NCBI GenBank assembly: GCA_965153455.1
Contig: OZ234493.1
Coordinates: forward strand, 25,286,213 to 25,350,212
Length of the DNA stretch: 64,000 bases
Reading direction: 5' to 3'
From: Sphagnum compactum
Lineage: Eukaryota; Bryophyta; Sphagnopsida; Sphagnales
This document shows positions 35,561-48,519 of this stretch, one piece after another. Made by a program: the position numbers and the translations under genes. The notes beneath the pieces were generated by a model, which was given only the letters and a program-made list of their open reading frames with translations, made no database searches and was not told the DNA's origin. The number at the start of each line of letters is the position of its first letter. Positions within the stretch are counted from its first letter, which is position 1.

Positions 35561-37184
35561 TTTTGGTATTAAGGAGGAATATGGGTAGTTTTTTTTTCGA
35601 ATCTACAAAGCATTAAATGGCACACAAATTCATTGGCCATATGAATTGTGTGTTGCATGGGAGAGGGAGAAGAAGAAGAAGAAGAAGCTTGTGTAGTAGT
35701 ATGTACAACGTACATACCATATAGCCTCTATGCACTGCCATTAATGCTGCGTGGTTGCACAGCATTAAAAGCCCGGGCTTTTCTGGTAGATGAGTCCGGA
35801 TTCACAGCTTGAAACCTGGGGCTGCTGGGTAGAGTAACTTCTCATTTAATGACCAGTGGATAGAGTTAGTTGTCATTCATATAGACTTGGATTGTTGATC
35901 ACTTTGCTACTACGTGTGTGTAACTGTAACTGTGTTTGTTGTAGCCATGTGGAGAATTACTAAGAGATGCTTTTAGACTAATAAAACGTTAATTGCACTG
36001 ATAAGAGTATCAAAGTTTGTGTCAGTGTAAACTTCTTCTAAGTTCTGTACCTGGGCATTAAGTTTTGCAGTAAGTTAGATTATCACGATGTATGATTTTT
36101 CTTCAGGTGGGTGTTTCGTGGTTTTTGCATTTGATTTACTGTTTTGGGCTGGATGTTTTTTTTGGCTCACGTCATAGTGTTCCAAGTAAACATCAAACCC
36201 ATCCAGAAGTAAAAATCATACCCTTCCAAAATCAACCCTGAAAAGATAGAGAGCTTCTCTACCGAAGCTGCAGCTTCACCTATAAGTCAGCCGGCACACT
36301 TTTAAGTTCAGAGTGGTGGGGAATGGGGGGCAAGAAACAAAGCTCGCTCCCACTCCTGTATTTTTGTTTCTCCATCAGGTGTTAAGATCCTGGGCGGCAG
36401 TGAGCAGGAGGTGTGACATGCTTGACTTTGTGATTTATTTTAGGACAAAGCAAAAAAAGTGATGATTGTTTTGGCTACACAAGTGTAGATTATTGTTCAC
36501 CTAAACTTGTGCTGCACAAGCCAAGTATGAGGAGCCCAGTGTGAATCAGCACCAAACCAGTGCACCATCCACTGGATGCTGTTATGACTCAGTTTGTGGA
36601 TGAACCTAAAATCAGTTGATATCTGGTTTCACCTTGGTCACCTATTCTGTAAGGTATATAGGTCAGTAGTGTTGGCCTGTTAGTGAGTTTTGGACCCAGT
36701 TATCAAGTTGGTTATTAATAACCTACCTGGATGACCTGATTATCATCCAGGTAGGTTATCAATCTTTAAACACTAACATTAGGGGGAAAAAAAAAAAAAA
36801 AACCCTTTTGTAACCAGCTAATAACTGACAGGACAATAGCTATTGTTAACTTACCCTTATGCACAACTGACAGTTGTTACCTTAATTTTTTATACCCTAC
36901 CCAGCAATCAAGAAAATTGAAATTGATATTGATAACTTGTATAATCCCCGGACAAAATTCAAAAAAACATACCCAACAGTTATTAAAAAATGTAATAACC
37001 AGCCAACACTGGTATAGGTATAGGTCCTATATAATGTACATAGATAGGTAGGAAAATAGGTGACTACTGGGTAGGTAAGTAGATAGATGGTTTATACACA
37101 GAGAAGGTCTGTGTGTGGTTATTACTACTGAATTATTAACAACCTGCTGATTATTAGTTATAGGTAGTTAGTAAAAACAGCAAC
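35561..37184. other. Intergenic stretch, no gene recognised
   Basis: A GAA run lies at about 35670-35687. The rest is mixed composition with short unrecognised frames. A perfect hairpin at 36718-36759 and TAGG-type repeats near 37020-37092 are the only structure seen. Confidence 0.4.
36718..36759. repeat. Perfect 17-bp inverted repeat with 8-base loop
   Basis: ATAACCTACCTGGATGA (36718-36734) is followed by its exact reverse complement at 36743-36759. There is no T-run after it and no gene nearby, so a transcription terminator role is not supported. It may be the centre of a TAGG-rich repeat element. Confidence 0.8.
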
Positions 37185-37290
37185 TGAGCTGACCACCATG
37201 GTTAGCTAGGGAACTTGAACCCAACAGAAAAAAGTGTTTCCTGTCCACCTACCATCCATCCTTCATGGTGTGCTGGTGGGTGCTTAATTC
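37185..37290 (-). repeat. Dispersed repeat family Y, copy 1 (reverse)
   Basis: The reverse complement contains CACACCATGAAGGATGGATG, then GGACAGGAAACACTTTTTT and, further on, TAGCTAACCATGG. It matches the units at 48520-48685 in the same order. Confidence 0.6.
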
Positions 37291-40072
37291 AGTCTTTCCC
37301 CGGGGGGTACATTGTACATAACACTGGCAGATACTCCAGCCCTCAACTGAACCAACATTTAAGCTACTAGTACTTTAGCTGTGTTGCAGGTTCCAGAAAT
37401 GACAAAAGGTGCTCTGGACAGCAGCATGACAACTAGAAAATCCTCCTAACTTTTTTGATAATTGTAACATAGGTTGTAGATTGAAGGAGGGCCTGAGAAT
37501 AACTGTAACCCCTGTTCAGAATTTGTTGATTGATTGTTAGAGAGTAATTGCCCCCTAGCCCATAATTATTGCAGCTGCCCTTTCACCACCCATATGTATA
37601 TGCTTTATCACTAGTCTCACTTGGTTAATGTGTCTTTCATGACCTAGTCAAATTCACCAAGCATGGGTTTAAACCAGTGTTGTGAGGGTATCTGGGTTGC
37701 AGGGTTAAATCCACATACGGGTTCAGACTTTGCAACACACTGGTTCAAAACTTCAGATTTTAGAAGGTTTGATTTGATTTGGATTCAACAAAGTCCAGGC
37801 CATGTTGTGCATAATATTCAAGTTTGCCCGTATACACTCTGAGAACAACCATCTTGTATGTTGTCAAGCTGGTAGGTTTTGAATTGTACACGTACGATGT
37901 ACATGAAAGAGACAAGGCCTGAAGCATAAAGTCATATTAATCAAATATCGGACTGTGTGCAAGGATTACTTTCTGTGTATATATAGATGGCCTGTGTGAG
38001 TCGCAAATCTTTTGTTGACAATACTTGCTAGTCATTTGCAGTGTTGATGAACCAGGCTCATGGAATGTGACCAAACTTGGACAAGGTCGACTGAATCTGC
38101 TGAATCTGTGGGTGGTCGGTAAATCCAGGATGTCTATCTTATACCTGCTCGCATCAATCTTCAACCATACAAGGTGTACACAGAATGCACTAAAACATAC
38201 ATCAGTAGTGTACAGTCTAGACACAAAAAGAAGACTGCAATGGAGTCAGAGAGAGTCTTAGATACAGATGGCTGTCTCTGGAGGATATACTTTCCTCTGA
38301 AATGGTGAATGACAAATGGTACTATCACTACAAGTCTACAACCAGTTCTTTTCCTTTCATCTCATCTGTGAATTTAATGCCCCATGCATTTATGTGTTGA
38401 CCTATCAAAGCTCCATCATCACACTAACCAAGGATTCTGGGGCGGGGGGGAAGTTGAGGCAACATTAAAAACTCTCACACTTTGATATCTGATGACCAAA
38501 CACACCCTCAATGCATGTTGCAACTAATTCCAATCAAGTTTTACAAATTTTAAAAGACACTTGTGTGTCAGGACTCAGTGGCCTAATGGCCAGTCAATGA
38601 AGCAAGGCATCAAAATAGAGAAAGAAAGACACAAATCAAAAGGGCAAAAAAAAAGAGTTGCACAGTTTCACTACTCCAGATACTCCAAGAAATCTGCAGC
38701 ACTTCTTTAAGAAAATCTAACAATATAAGAAAGGAAAATTTCTGGAGAGAGAGAAGAGAGAACATCCTCTCTCTCTCTCAATCAATCTATCTATCTTCAA
38801 CAATTCTGAACCATCAAGGTTTCCCCAGAAGTCTGCAACACAATAGAGTTATCTGTAAAAATCACCCTATCTTTGGGCCCTGGTTTGATCCTCTAAATCC
38901 TGTTTGATCCCCAATTTGAATGTCTCAGTAAAGTATATGAAACTGGGAACCATTTCATGAAACTGGGTATCAGTTCAGAAGATTTGCAGCATCCTATTCT
39001 GACAAAGCTTGATTTAAAATAGAGTATGAGCAGTATCAAGGTGCCTCTGTAGTGCAAGGCTTGATTTAATCAAGAGCATGAGCCGCAGTCAAGGTGCCTG
39101 GGCAATGCAAATCCAAAACTGGGGGTGAAACTCCTGTGATGAGCAATTTAGGTGAGAAAACTAGTTTGGTCCCACTTGTTTTTGTCCAGTATATTGTTTT
39201 CATCCCGACATCTCATTTCATCCTGGGTTTTGGTGGAACTGGGCGCCAGTTTGGAGTACTTTACTGATAACTCTAATTCTTCACACATTTTCCTGTTTTC
39301 TGGTGAATTCTGGAGGGTGATTAGTGTGGTTTGTACTAATAACTCATGAATTGTACTCCATTTCCTTGCCATAGTGAATTATTACTCGCCCCCCACCACA
39401 GAGGGCAGTAGCTGCGAGGGAAAGAGGCTCTTATTTTAAACTGGGGGTTTGGCAGAAAAGCCTTCTATCACTGTGTAAGTCTGGACTCTCTGTAGTGAAT
39501 CATTAGCACTGGCTAAAAGAAACTTGTATGCGGGAATCTGGAGTAACCTCTGAAGCTGTACTTGTTCATACATGATTAATATTTTGGAGTTTAGAAGATA
39601 CTGGACACTAAGGACAAAGCACTTCAATGTGACTAGGTGAACATTTCCGGGCAAGCAATTATGAGAAGCCTCCTCCTCCTCTGCAGGTAGTGTGTGTATA
39701 TGTACGGGCATTGGGTCTGGACTTGGCAGTGAAAAACAAAATACTTGAAAACTAGGAAAATCATATTTGAAAATAAACAGAAGGCCAAAATGTGCTCCTC
39801 TGAATATATATTAATATATACAATCTATGTATGTATATATGTATGCGAATCATTAAGACAAAATTTTCCCTCAGTTTTTAGTCTGAAAATCAAAGTTGTG
39901 ATGAATAGGGCCTCTTTGCTTCAGGAGAGGGAAGATTGGCACCTATGTGAGACTTAAAGTACTTGGCAAAGACTTCAATTTTGTGGAAAAACTATATGAC
40001 TCAAATTTTATCGTTTGGTTGGTGGACACAGAATGAAAAATAAAATGACATACATATGATTAAACTGATCGA
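37291..40072. other. Intergenic stretch, no gene recognised
   Basis: Open frames reach 95 codons and overlap on opposite strands (37937-38261, 39148-39372) without known motifs. A purine/pyrimidine inverted pair lies near 38746-38780 (GAGAGAGAGAAG against CTCTCTCTCTC). No exon chain could be built. Confidence 0.4.
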
Positions 40073-40289
40073 CACTACAAGAGAATAGAATGTGATTTTT
40101 TCTCACAGAGAAAGTCATGGCTCATGACATATGGGTTAGGCAATAAATTGCACTGCATCATATGTTGCAATAAAGATCACATATTGACAACCAGTGTACA
40201 CTGTAATGGATGAAACCACAAAGTTTATATCACACATATGTAATGGGGTGCGACTTTTTGTGTGAGAAAAACCACATTCTCTTCTAGTG
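40073..40289. mobile_element. CACTA-type MITE, 217 bp (copy 1)
   Basis: It starts CACTACAAGAGAATAGAATG and ends ACATTCTCTTCTAGTG. The right end, inverted, reads CACTAGAAGAGAATGTGG and matches the left end apart from a 5-base insertion. Both ends are followed by TTTCTCACA. Internal sequence (GGATGAAACCAC) matches the copy at 58165-58368 in opposite orientation. The flanking triplets (CGA and GGG) do not match, so the target duplication is lost or was never perfect. Confidence 0.75.
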
Positions 40290-40582
40290 GGGGAAGCTAT
40301 TTTCTTGCGGGATTGTTACATGACAGTGAAAGAAAAGCTTTCTGATGTTGGCATGATCGATAGTGAGGTCATTGTTGAAGATGAATATCTTTTTGGTGGG
40401 ATTGTTGGATGCAATTGAAAGATAAAGTTTCTCATGTGCGATGATGGAGAGTAGGGTCATTGTAGAAGACCCCACTAACCAGAATTCATGGGGGCTTTAT
40501 TCTGAATTTTCTTGAACACATGAACTGTACAAACAAGTAAATATTGGTCATGCTTTTTTTCTTTTGCAAATGTACCTAATAA

Positions 40583-40898
40583 GAGCATCGACAACTGTAG
40601 AAATAAAGTGGCCTTTACAGTACTTTTGGATGAAAATATACGAAAAACTACTACTGTGAATCTTCTTTGGGCTGGTAAAAATGCACATATTGGCAAAATG
40701 CTACTTTCCAGCATCTGTAGCAGGAGGGGACTGTTTCTCATTGGCCAACTACAATGATTGGCCCAGGTGGTGAGAGTGAAATAGTCTCTCACTTTGTACA
40801 GTCCATCTCTGTAGGTTCAAGGTAGGGATGGGGGAGACACTAAACAATGCACACAGAATGTGCTAAGGACTTATAGAGGGCTGCCGCCGGGCATGCTC
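40583..40898. mobile_element. PIF/Harbinger-like MITE, 316 bp, TAA target duplication
   Basis: It starts GAGCATCGACAACTG and ends GGGCATGCTC, with TAA on both sides (40580-40582 and 40899-40901). Only the outer 6-8 bases of the ends pair well, so this is weaker than the element at 9304-9668, with which it shares the GAGCATC terminus and TAA duplication. Confidence 0.55.
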
Positions 40899-40901
40899 TA
40901 A

Positions 40902-42677
40902 TATGGATTAAATAATGCTGCAAATGTTTGTTGTGCTGCAAATGGTTTTGAAATTTCAGTGTAATTAGGCATTTAGGCATTTATTACTGTTTCTGGAATT
41001 AGGCTAGTGAATTGAAATCAACACATGAGACATGGAGTTTTAAGGTGCACATATACTTAAGCTTAGTCATGAGCATTTTGAGGACCAGCTTTTAAGCAGC
41101 ATTGTGAAGTATGATATCTGTTCTTCCTATTTTGCTTACATTTCAAGAGTTAGGCTCACATGACAATATTTCTGAAGCGAAGATACAATGTTTTACAATT
41201 TATACTTAAGGTGTCAATGTGGATTATTCATGCATGGTTCATGCTTTGAAATAATTGCAGTTAGTGTTTTTGAGAGATTTTTGAAAAATTAGGCACTATT
41301 GATGGGTAATGATTACCAAATTTCCCTTTGATTATATTTCTGCCTAACTTGGTAGGCAGGTTTGAGTAGTGTAGTTTTGTGGATTATACGGAGGTTTGGT
41401 TCAACTTGTCTTGCAGCATGGCCTACAAAGAAAGCTCCGTGAAAAAACAATAGTATTCCATGGCTGGCATTAGACAATGGGTGGTGACAAAAGCTTTGAA
41501 GAAAGTTGGCAAAACATCGGTTCGTCCTCATGCCTTTGAACTAAAAAGGTTTAGAAGTCAATCTTGCCCTTTTCCTCAAATGGGACATCGGACACTTCAG
41601 ATGCCGAATGACCAATTCCATGCCATTTCAGAGGACTTTGTTGTTGTTGAGGATATTGCCTTGGATTTATATGGGCTTTAGTTCTGCCTTGGCCCTTATC
41701 TCCACTTAATGTACCTTTAGACTTTACTCCATAAGTTACTGACCACTTTGGAGCAAAAAACAAAGAAAAAAATGATGACAGAACAATTGAAAGCAAATTC
41801 AAGTTGAATCGATTTTGAACCTGAGCATTGAAACAAAAAACTATTAAAAAAATTCCAAATTGTCGCCTGAATCAGGATATCAAGGCTGCAAAACTCTTGC
41901 AGCTTAACATTTGGTAAACTGCAAATTGGAAAGAACTTAGCTAGCACTTGATTTTAGTTGCACGCAAGGATAACGAAGGAACCAAAAGAGGTACACCGGG
42001 GACTATAAGTGAAAAGGAACATGCTGCAAACAAGCACGAAATGTTTCTATGTTTTGGGTGGCATTCCTCGAGTGTTTTTTTTGGTTTGTAAAAAGTCTCC
42101 CCAGGGGCCAAGTGAATGTTGTCGGACAATCCTTGATTGTACACGTCGTCACTCTAAGAGGAGGAGGAATAAATGCATGACAAATTCACCAGTTCTGATC
42201 CCCAGCCAGACCCAAGTACTCCTTCCTGGGTCCCATTCCTGGTGTATATATCTTATATATATATGTATAGGTAAGAGATATATGAGGACCTACTACTGCC
42301 AAGGCAGAAACAAGACAAAAGGGAAAACCAACCAACCCTACCTCGAATCTCTGAATCTCTTTCTCTCTTGTCTGTTTCAGTACCAACCCTTTTGAAAGTT
42401 TAAAAAAAACAATTGTACTTATCCTCTCATGACCCAAACTTTCTTTACGTTTGGAGATTTGTCCTCTAATCCTGGTCCCGCCTTGCAAATTGATGCACCT
42501 GCAAAAAAAACACAAACCAAGTTTGTTTGTTCTTCCATATAGGATTAGCAAATCAACATTAGTCCCCAGTTTTGTCAGTCTACACCGCCTTAAAACAATG
42601 GGTTATGAAGGAATCAAACATCCAAATCTTTAGCTGACATAAGTTACCTGTTGGTGAACAATTTACTAATGAATGAA

Positions 42678-42708
<31 letters not shown>

Positions 42709-45326
42709 AGCTATTGAGAAGGTCAAAGAAGGAAGATATCTGATGAGTTTATAAGTTAAGCTTTACTTGATAATCGTCTAGTGGATATCTAACTAAACTC
42801 ATTTTCGACATTCTCATTACATGTTTTGTACAAGCAAGAATTTGTGAAGTAGGCAGGTTGGCCATCATCCAGGAGAGGCCTTAGCCAAATTTGGCTACAT
42901 GTCAGAGAGCACAGGAGATGATTTTAGGTTTCATTCTATAGTTTGGCGACATATCACAACCTATTGCAAAAATATGGCAACTTCAAAAAAAGAAAAATCC
43001 TCACAATGTGTCAAATTGACACAAAAATACCCAATTACAACAGGTTAGTACAATGTGACAATTTTTTGTCAATCTGACCCCCCCAAAAGCCTTTGTACTT
43101 GTCCCAAGCTACTTTGTTTCGGTCTCCACGTTGCAAAATTTCGCCAAAAATATAAAATCACTGATTAGTACATTTGAAATCGGTAATGGTGAAGAAATAT
43201 TGTGATCTATTTTCGTTCTCACGTACAAAAGGGTTTTAATTAGTTGTGGTTAGTTTCTTTTACCACAAACAATAAGGTCTCTTTTATGAGCATCCAAGAA
43301 CTAGCCAGAGTTCAACATGCATATCATGGAAATGTATATTGATTTTGTTTTTCTTACATTTATGTTTCCATATAGGGCAGAGCTGCCCATGAGTTTTTAA
43401 ATTATATGAAAAATTCGGACTTTCATTAGCCAAGTCATTGCCATGCTTGGCACTAACCCCAGCTGGTTTTGCCTGTGTCAAATTTGTGCCCAGCTAGTTA
43501 GTTTCTGACAAGTGTAAGGTTCACCTTGATGGGTTCCCAATGTGCCAAACTTTGGCCTGGCTAATTTACAACATGCCAATGTTCGGATCCTTAGCCAGGA
43601 CGCCCTGTATAGGTTTGGACTATGATTCACCAATCTTGAAAGGCATTTTCAAAGACCAAGAAAGGATATATAGGTCACAATCCAGATTAGTGAACGGGGA
43701 CTAGTGAACTGCACTCACATTTTGTAGGAGTGGATGCTCACAACCCAAAGCTTAGAAGAAAGCCCAACACATGATCCACACATTTAGGTTTATTGACCTT
43801 ACCTACCAAGGCAACAATATTGTATTCAGATTCATTATATAGTATAGTAGCTTAAGGGGTTTTGGCCCCTAGGTAATAATAGGTCTATTTTTATATGAGG
43901 ATTTTTGAAAGATGATATTTTGACTTGTGGTCAAACAATTTAGTAATTTAAATTCAAAGAACTATGGGGTATATTTATCATATACACAAATATAACAAAG
44001 CTAGTTTTATATTTCAGGTTGTACTACCATTTGGTTTGAATTAATCAAATATCAATAAACATCTGAAATGCATTTAATATCAAGATTAAACGCACATTTC
44101 TTGACATTTTTCATTTGAAATTTTTTTTTTGTCAAAGATTTATCACATGGTTGATGCCCTTAATTTTTTTTTCATTTTTAATGATTTAAATTTTTGAACA
44201 TCAATTCATTTTTTATTTCCTTATTTTTATTGTCTTTTTTACCAAATTTTACCAATACAAATTATTAGTACAATGTGAATCTTACATCGTTGGGTTTGTG
44301 GAATATGTTTTCAGCACCTAATACAAAATCATAATGTGAAAGTGAGGTTATGAAAAATGTTTATATTCTAGTCTTGAAGCCATGTTGAACATTGTGAAAA
44401 TCTTTCGTAGTTACGACAAATGAGCACCCATAAAAAAATATGATGTGAAAACATTATTACTTGCTCAATGTGCATTCACCCAAGGTTTAAGGTTAACGGT
44501 CCAATGTACTATATGGATGAAGAAGTTTCTCAAATTGTCATAAATAAATGAAGATGCTTGCAATTTATTTGTTGTAAAAGAAAATCCAAAAGTGTATATA
44601 AAAATTTAATTGTTTTCATCTATACTCAAATGGGTGGGTTGAGGGAAGATTGGGATCACCTAAGTTCATTGTACAAAGTGAAAGAATGACAATAAAGATC
44701 TCTAGCTACCCATTGTCTTACACCATGGCATGTTGGAGCTATATTAAAATTGTGAACAAAGGTGGAGACTTTTTTTGAGATCAATGTAAGTCTTAATTTA
44801 CTAAAGGCCAAGGTGGAAAAAAATTATTTTCGAGCCAAACCAAAGCACTAAGCAATGAATTTTTAAAGTTTGGGGTTTTCATCTTCTCATTAACCAATTT
44901 TGAACCCAAAGTAATGGGTCTTATCAAGATAAGACCTCATAAATCCAAGAACCAATAATCAAGAAAATTTGATTGAGCCTTAAAACTAGAGTGTTTTGAT
45001 TTTTCAAATTGTCAAATAGACCCAAAAAAAATAATTCTTCCTTTTCATGAAAATGGCTAAACTCAAAATCAATAATTCCTTTAAAAACCAAGAATTGGAC
45101 AACATCAATTTGGACTTATGTTTTGAAATTGGCTATTGGTTTTAGTTCTTATTATTTAAAAAGAAATTGGAATCTCTTATGCAATTCTAAAATTTATTAT
45201 CTGATGATAACTAAATAGACCTTAGGCAAACCTAGCTTATGTAAGTTAAGCTAGCCTAGCTTGGGTAGGCAAGGTATTAGGTTATTAAGGTAGATTTAAA
45301 AAAAAATTACAATGTGCTAGTTAACA
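40902..45326. other. Intergenic stretch, no gene recognised; AT-rich from about 43800
   Basis: Open frames such as 41460-41681, 42009-42395 and 42186-42551 (opposite strands) show no domain. A GT/GA microsatellite lies at 42678-42708. The short palindrome AGCCAAATTTGGCT occurs at about 42891 and again near 46816. From 43800 onwards composition becomes strongly AT-rich. Confidence 0.4.
42678..42708. repeat. GT/GA compound microsatellite
   Basis: A GT run of about 12 bases passes directly into a GA run of about 20 bases. It resembles the compound GT/GA tract at 23594-23634. Confidence 0.9.
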
Positions 45327-45416
45327 ATATATATATATACACACACACACACATATAATGTTGTGCAATGGCAAGGACTTTATCCTTTAAAATGGAAGTG
45401 AAAGGGTCAAATAATG
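45327..45416 (+). repeat. AT/AC microsatellite followed by a tRNA-like segment
   Basis: An AT run (45327-45339) continues as an AC run (45339-45352). Then TTGTGCAATGGCAAGGACT (45361-45379) resembles the A-box part of the tRNA-like segment at 30534-30590 (CCATTGGCAAGGACT). A weak B-box-like GGGTCAAATAATG follows at about 45404. Confidence 0.5.
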
Positions 45417-45784
45417 TGACAATCCAAATAGTTTCTTTCACTATGTTCATTGCTTTCATCAAGCTACCTAGTTTAAATTAGATACCCTCACCCAAGCTAA
45501 ATGTTTTAGCTTAGGCTAAGTAGTCTAGGTTTCAGTTAGGCTACCAAATTTATGTTGCATAGGCCAATCACATGGCAAAACATAATTGCCAATTAATAAA
45601 TTTCATAATTTGCATATAATAAATGAATCCTATGCCAAATGATGGCACATAATAGGTCAATAAATTTCAAAATTTACATATAATAAATCAATCATATGCC
45701 TTTCATTGATTGAATGTGGGTTATTGGATATGACTTTGATTTATGTTTTGAGAAAACTTCAAATCTTAAGACATTGTTCTTTTA
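45417..45784. other. AT-rich stretch, no gene seen
   Basis: It contains a direct repeat at about 45597-45635 and 45658-45693 (AATAAATTTC followed by an ATTT-CATATAATAAAT phrase). Nothing coding is recognised. Confidence 0.4.
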
Positions 45785-46250
45785 CCTCTCAAGTTCAAAA
45801 GGATTTAAAAAATTTATCTTGGTGCATTCATGACCATTCAAATAATTCAAATGAACAAAAAAATGATGAAGATATGGTTATCAAAATTTGAGTCAATGTT
45901 TAATTTGGTCACAATTTCAAAAGATATTTTTAAATTCAACACATTCAGTTTTTTCATGGCTCTTTTTTATTGTGCATTTGCTTCTAGAGCTCAAAAAGGT
46001 AATGTAAAATTTAGCTTGGTACATTTATAGATCTTTAGATCACTCAAAATGGACAAGAAGTGAAAAAATATGAGGTGTAAAGATAAATGATCATTAATAC
46101 ACTTTATGATTTGGACATGTTTTATGCTTCTTTTGTGTTGTCGCTTTGTCTTTTGAGCTAAAAAGAAGCAATGTAAAATTTATCTCAACATTTCCATGGC
46201 TCTTTACATCACTCAAAACAAACAAAAAATGAAAAAAATTTAAAAGTGTT
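45785..46250. repeat. Old tandem repeat, three units of about 170-200 bp
   Basis: A segment of the form GAGCTCAAAAAGG, then TAAAATTTA-CTTGG, CATTTATGG, ATCACTCAAAA-GGACAA and a GAAAAAAT run occurs at about 45789, 45988 and 46158. Unit spacing is about 199 and 170 bp. Similarity is clear by eye but diverged. Two 61-66 codon open frames fall in the units but do not correspond to each other. Confidence 0.55.
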
Positions 46251-48519
46251 CAATCACCTTCCAATGGATAGTACTACCTTAATCACTAATTGCATTTGTG
46301 ATTAAAGCCTTGTTTGTGATATTGGTATAAAAACCATTGTCTTTTAGACTGTAGAATCTTACAATCATGAATATTCATAAATGGCATTAGTGACTACAAA
46401 TGTAAGCATTTATAAAAAAATTAAAATCATATTTTTTGATAGTGTCTTCATCTACTTCTAAATTATTTAATATTTTTTGTATAGGTGCGTTTGAGGACCA
46501 TGTATTTTTCACCTTAATCTCTAAGCTCTTTCTAAAGTGCCATGTTTGCAAGTGAATGCATAGTCCTTGCCTAAAGGCATGGCTCAATCAAAGCTTGTCA
46601 GCTTTGTAATATTGATCACTATTCTTCTTGCTAGTGATTTTTTTGTCAAATTTCAACATGAAAATATGATTTCAATTATACAAAGGAAATTTCATGGGAA
46701 AAATGGGCTAAATTTGAAAAAAGATACCAAATTGTCAAATTTTTATGATATGTTTCAATAGGTTGGCAAAAACATGGAAGGATCCTTAGTAATTTTACTT
46801 TCATATTGTGTATATAGCCAAATTTGGCTAGCTTTTTCTTCTCTATAATGACCATAATTTTTGCTACATTGCAAAATTGACCAAAACACAGGCTTGCTTC
46901 GTTCCATTTGGAAAGGTGTTAAATGAAGTTACACCCACATTAATGCAGTGGTTTCTTGCAGTTTCAGGAAAGAAAATGTCAAAATCTTCAACAAGCTATG
47001 TCTCTAGGATGACATTGTTCATGTTCTATTTTCTTCCAAACTCCCAATACTATTTTCATTTTCTTGAATCATTAAAATTGTAACCAAAACAATTAGTTAG
47101 TAGTTGAACTGAAAAGAAATTTGAAGTTAAGCACCGTATTAAGCTGGAAAAAGTTGTATGGGGACTATGTGTGCTCAACCACCAAGCATCATTTTGCAAC
47201 CATTTAGAGATCATGTAGCAGTATTAAGCTTTCAATCACAAGACCTTATCTAAAAATCTACTTTTTTCTTTGTTTAAAAATCCAGTTGAACTATTGTTTA
47301 TCCCTCCTTCATCATCATCAGGTTTCATGTCATGCAACAAATTTTACAGAAAATAAATACCAAATTGAAACAAGATAGAAATCATCATCCATCACAAACT
47401 TTCCTATTTCTTTTGCATTGAAACACTGAACAGAAGAAGACACATAACTTAGAAGCGCTTTGCAAGCAATGTAGAACCTTTTGTGAAACATACATAGCTT
47501 AACATATACACCTCACTTATATACGGTTTTAAGCTTCACACTAGCATGCTTGTTAACCAATTCTCCCAAAGTAAAGACAAAAGAGATTCATACTCAAATC
47601 ATGCCTGGTCCCCCCTCCACAAAACATTGCAGAATTGTGATCGGAATTTGTCTTGCTCCAAAGAGCACTTGAGTTAGCAATTTGTTTCTTTTGTAGCTTA
47701 GGCACTAAGGCTTATGTTATTTTGTTGTGGTTGGCTGAGCTTCTCTAGAATAGGTAGTGATGATTTTGGTTGTTGTGGTCCTTCTCTTCTTTAGCATAGG
47801 TGTTGATGATTTGGTTGTTTTTGGGGGTCCATCTCTCTTTCGTTTGGGCCCTCTCTTATTCTCTCTCACGTTTCAACCTCTCAACTTGCCATCCCTCACT
47901 AGACATGATCCTTATAGCTTTGGTTTGGAGTTTGGTGTTTGTTCTAGTGTTTTGTCTTTGATTCTCCTTGCAATAAGCTTCCTTTGGTCCACAGCTCAAC
48001 TTTGATGATGATGATGATGATGATGATTAGGTTATGTTAGTTAGTGTGATCCATATTAATTAGTTGGGGGCTGCCTTCCAAGTTCAGACTTTTTTTTTGG
48101 GCAATTGAGCCTTTGATTGGCCTATCAACAAAAATGGGTTTTGGAACTTGATGACTCCATAATATAGAAATATTCGTTCCAAACAAAGAAACATGTAGTC
48201 CCAATATTTACCAACTTTTATAGTTCCATGTGGTCAATGTTAGGCAAAGCATATGGGACAAAGTGAGGTGCTATTGAGAACATGTTGGGAACTCATGGGA
48301 ACTTGGTGAGAACACATTGAAAATAACAAAATTCAAAAAAATCCAACAGCCCCCACCCTCCCCCAAAACAATAAAAAAATTGAGCGTAATGCTTGAATTT
48401 GGCAATCCCTCTCATTATCTAAGCACAATTTTTATTCCCAACCATGTTCATCACCTGTTTTGGCCTAGGCTAATGGTAGGGACATCAATTGTGGGAACAT
48501 AATGAACCAGCACACAATG
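46251..48519. other. AT-rich stretch, no gene recognised
   Basis: It contains a GAT trinucleotide run at 48004-48027 and a degenerate GTTGATGATTTTGGTTGTTG duplication near 47755-47820 that yields a low-complexity open frame (47757-48005). No known protein motif is visible. Confidence 0.4.

Noticed and set aside
41460-41802. Overlapping 73- and 83-codon frames on opposite strands
   Set aside because: Neither shows a known motif, and no splice-linked partner was found.
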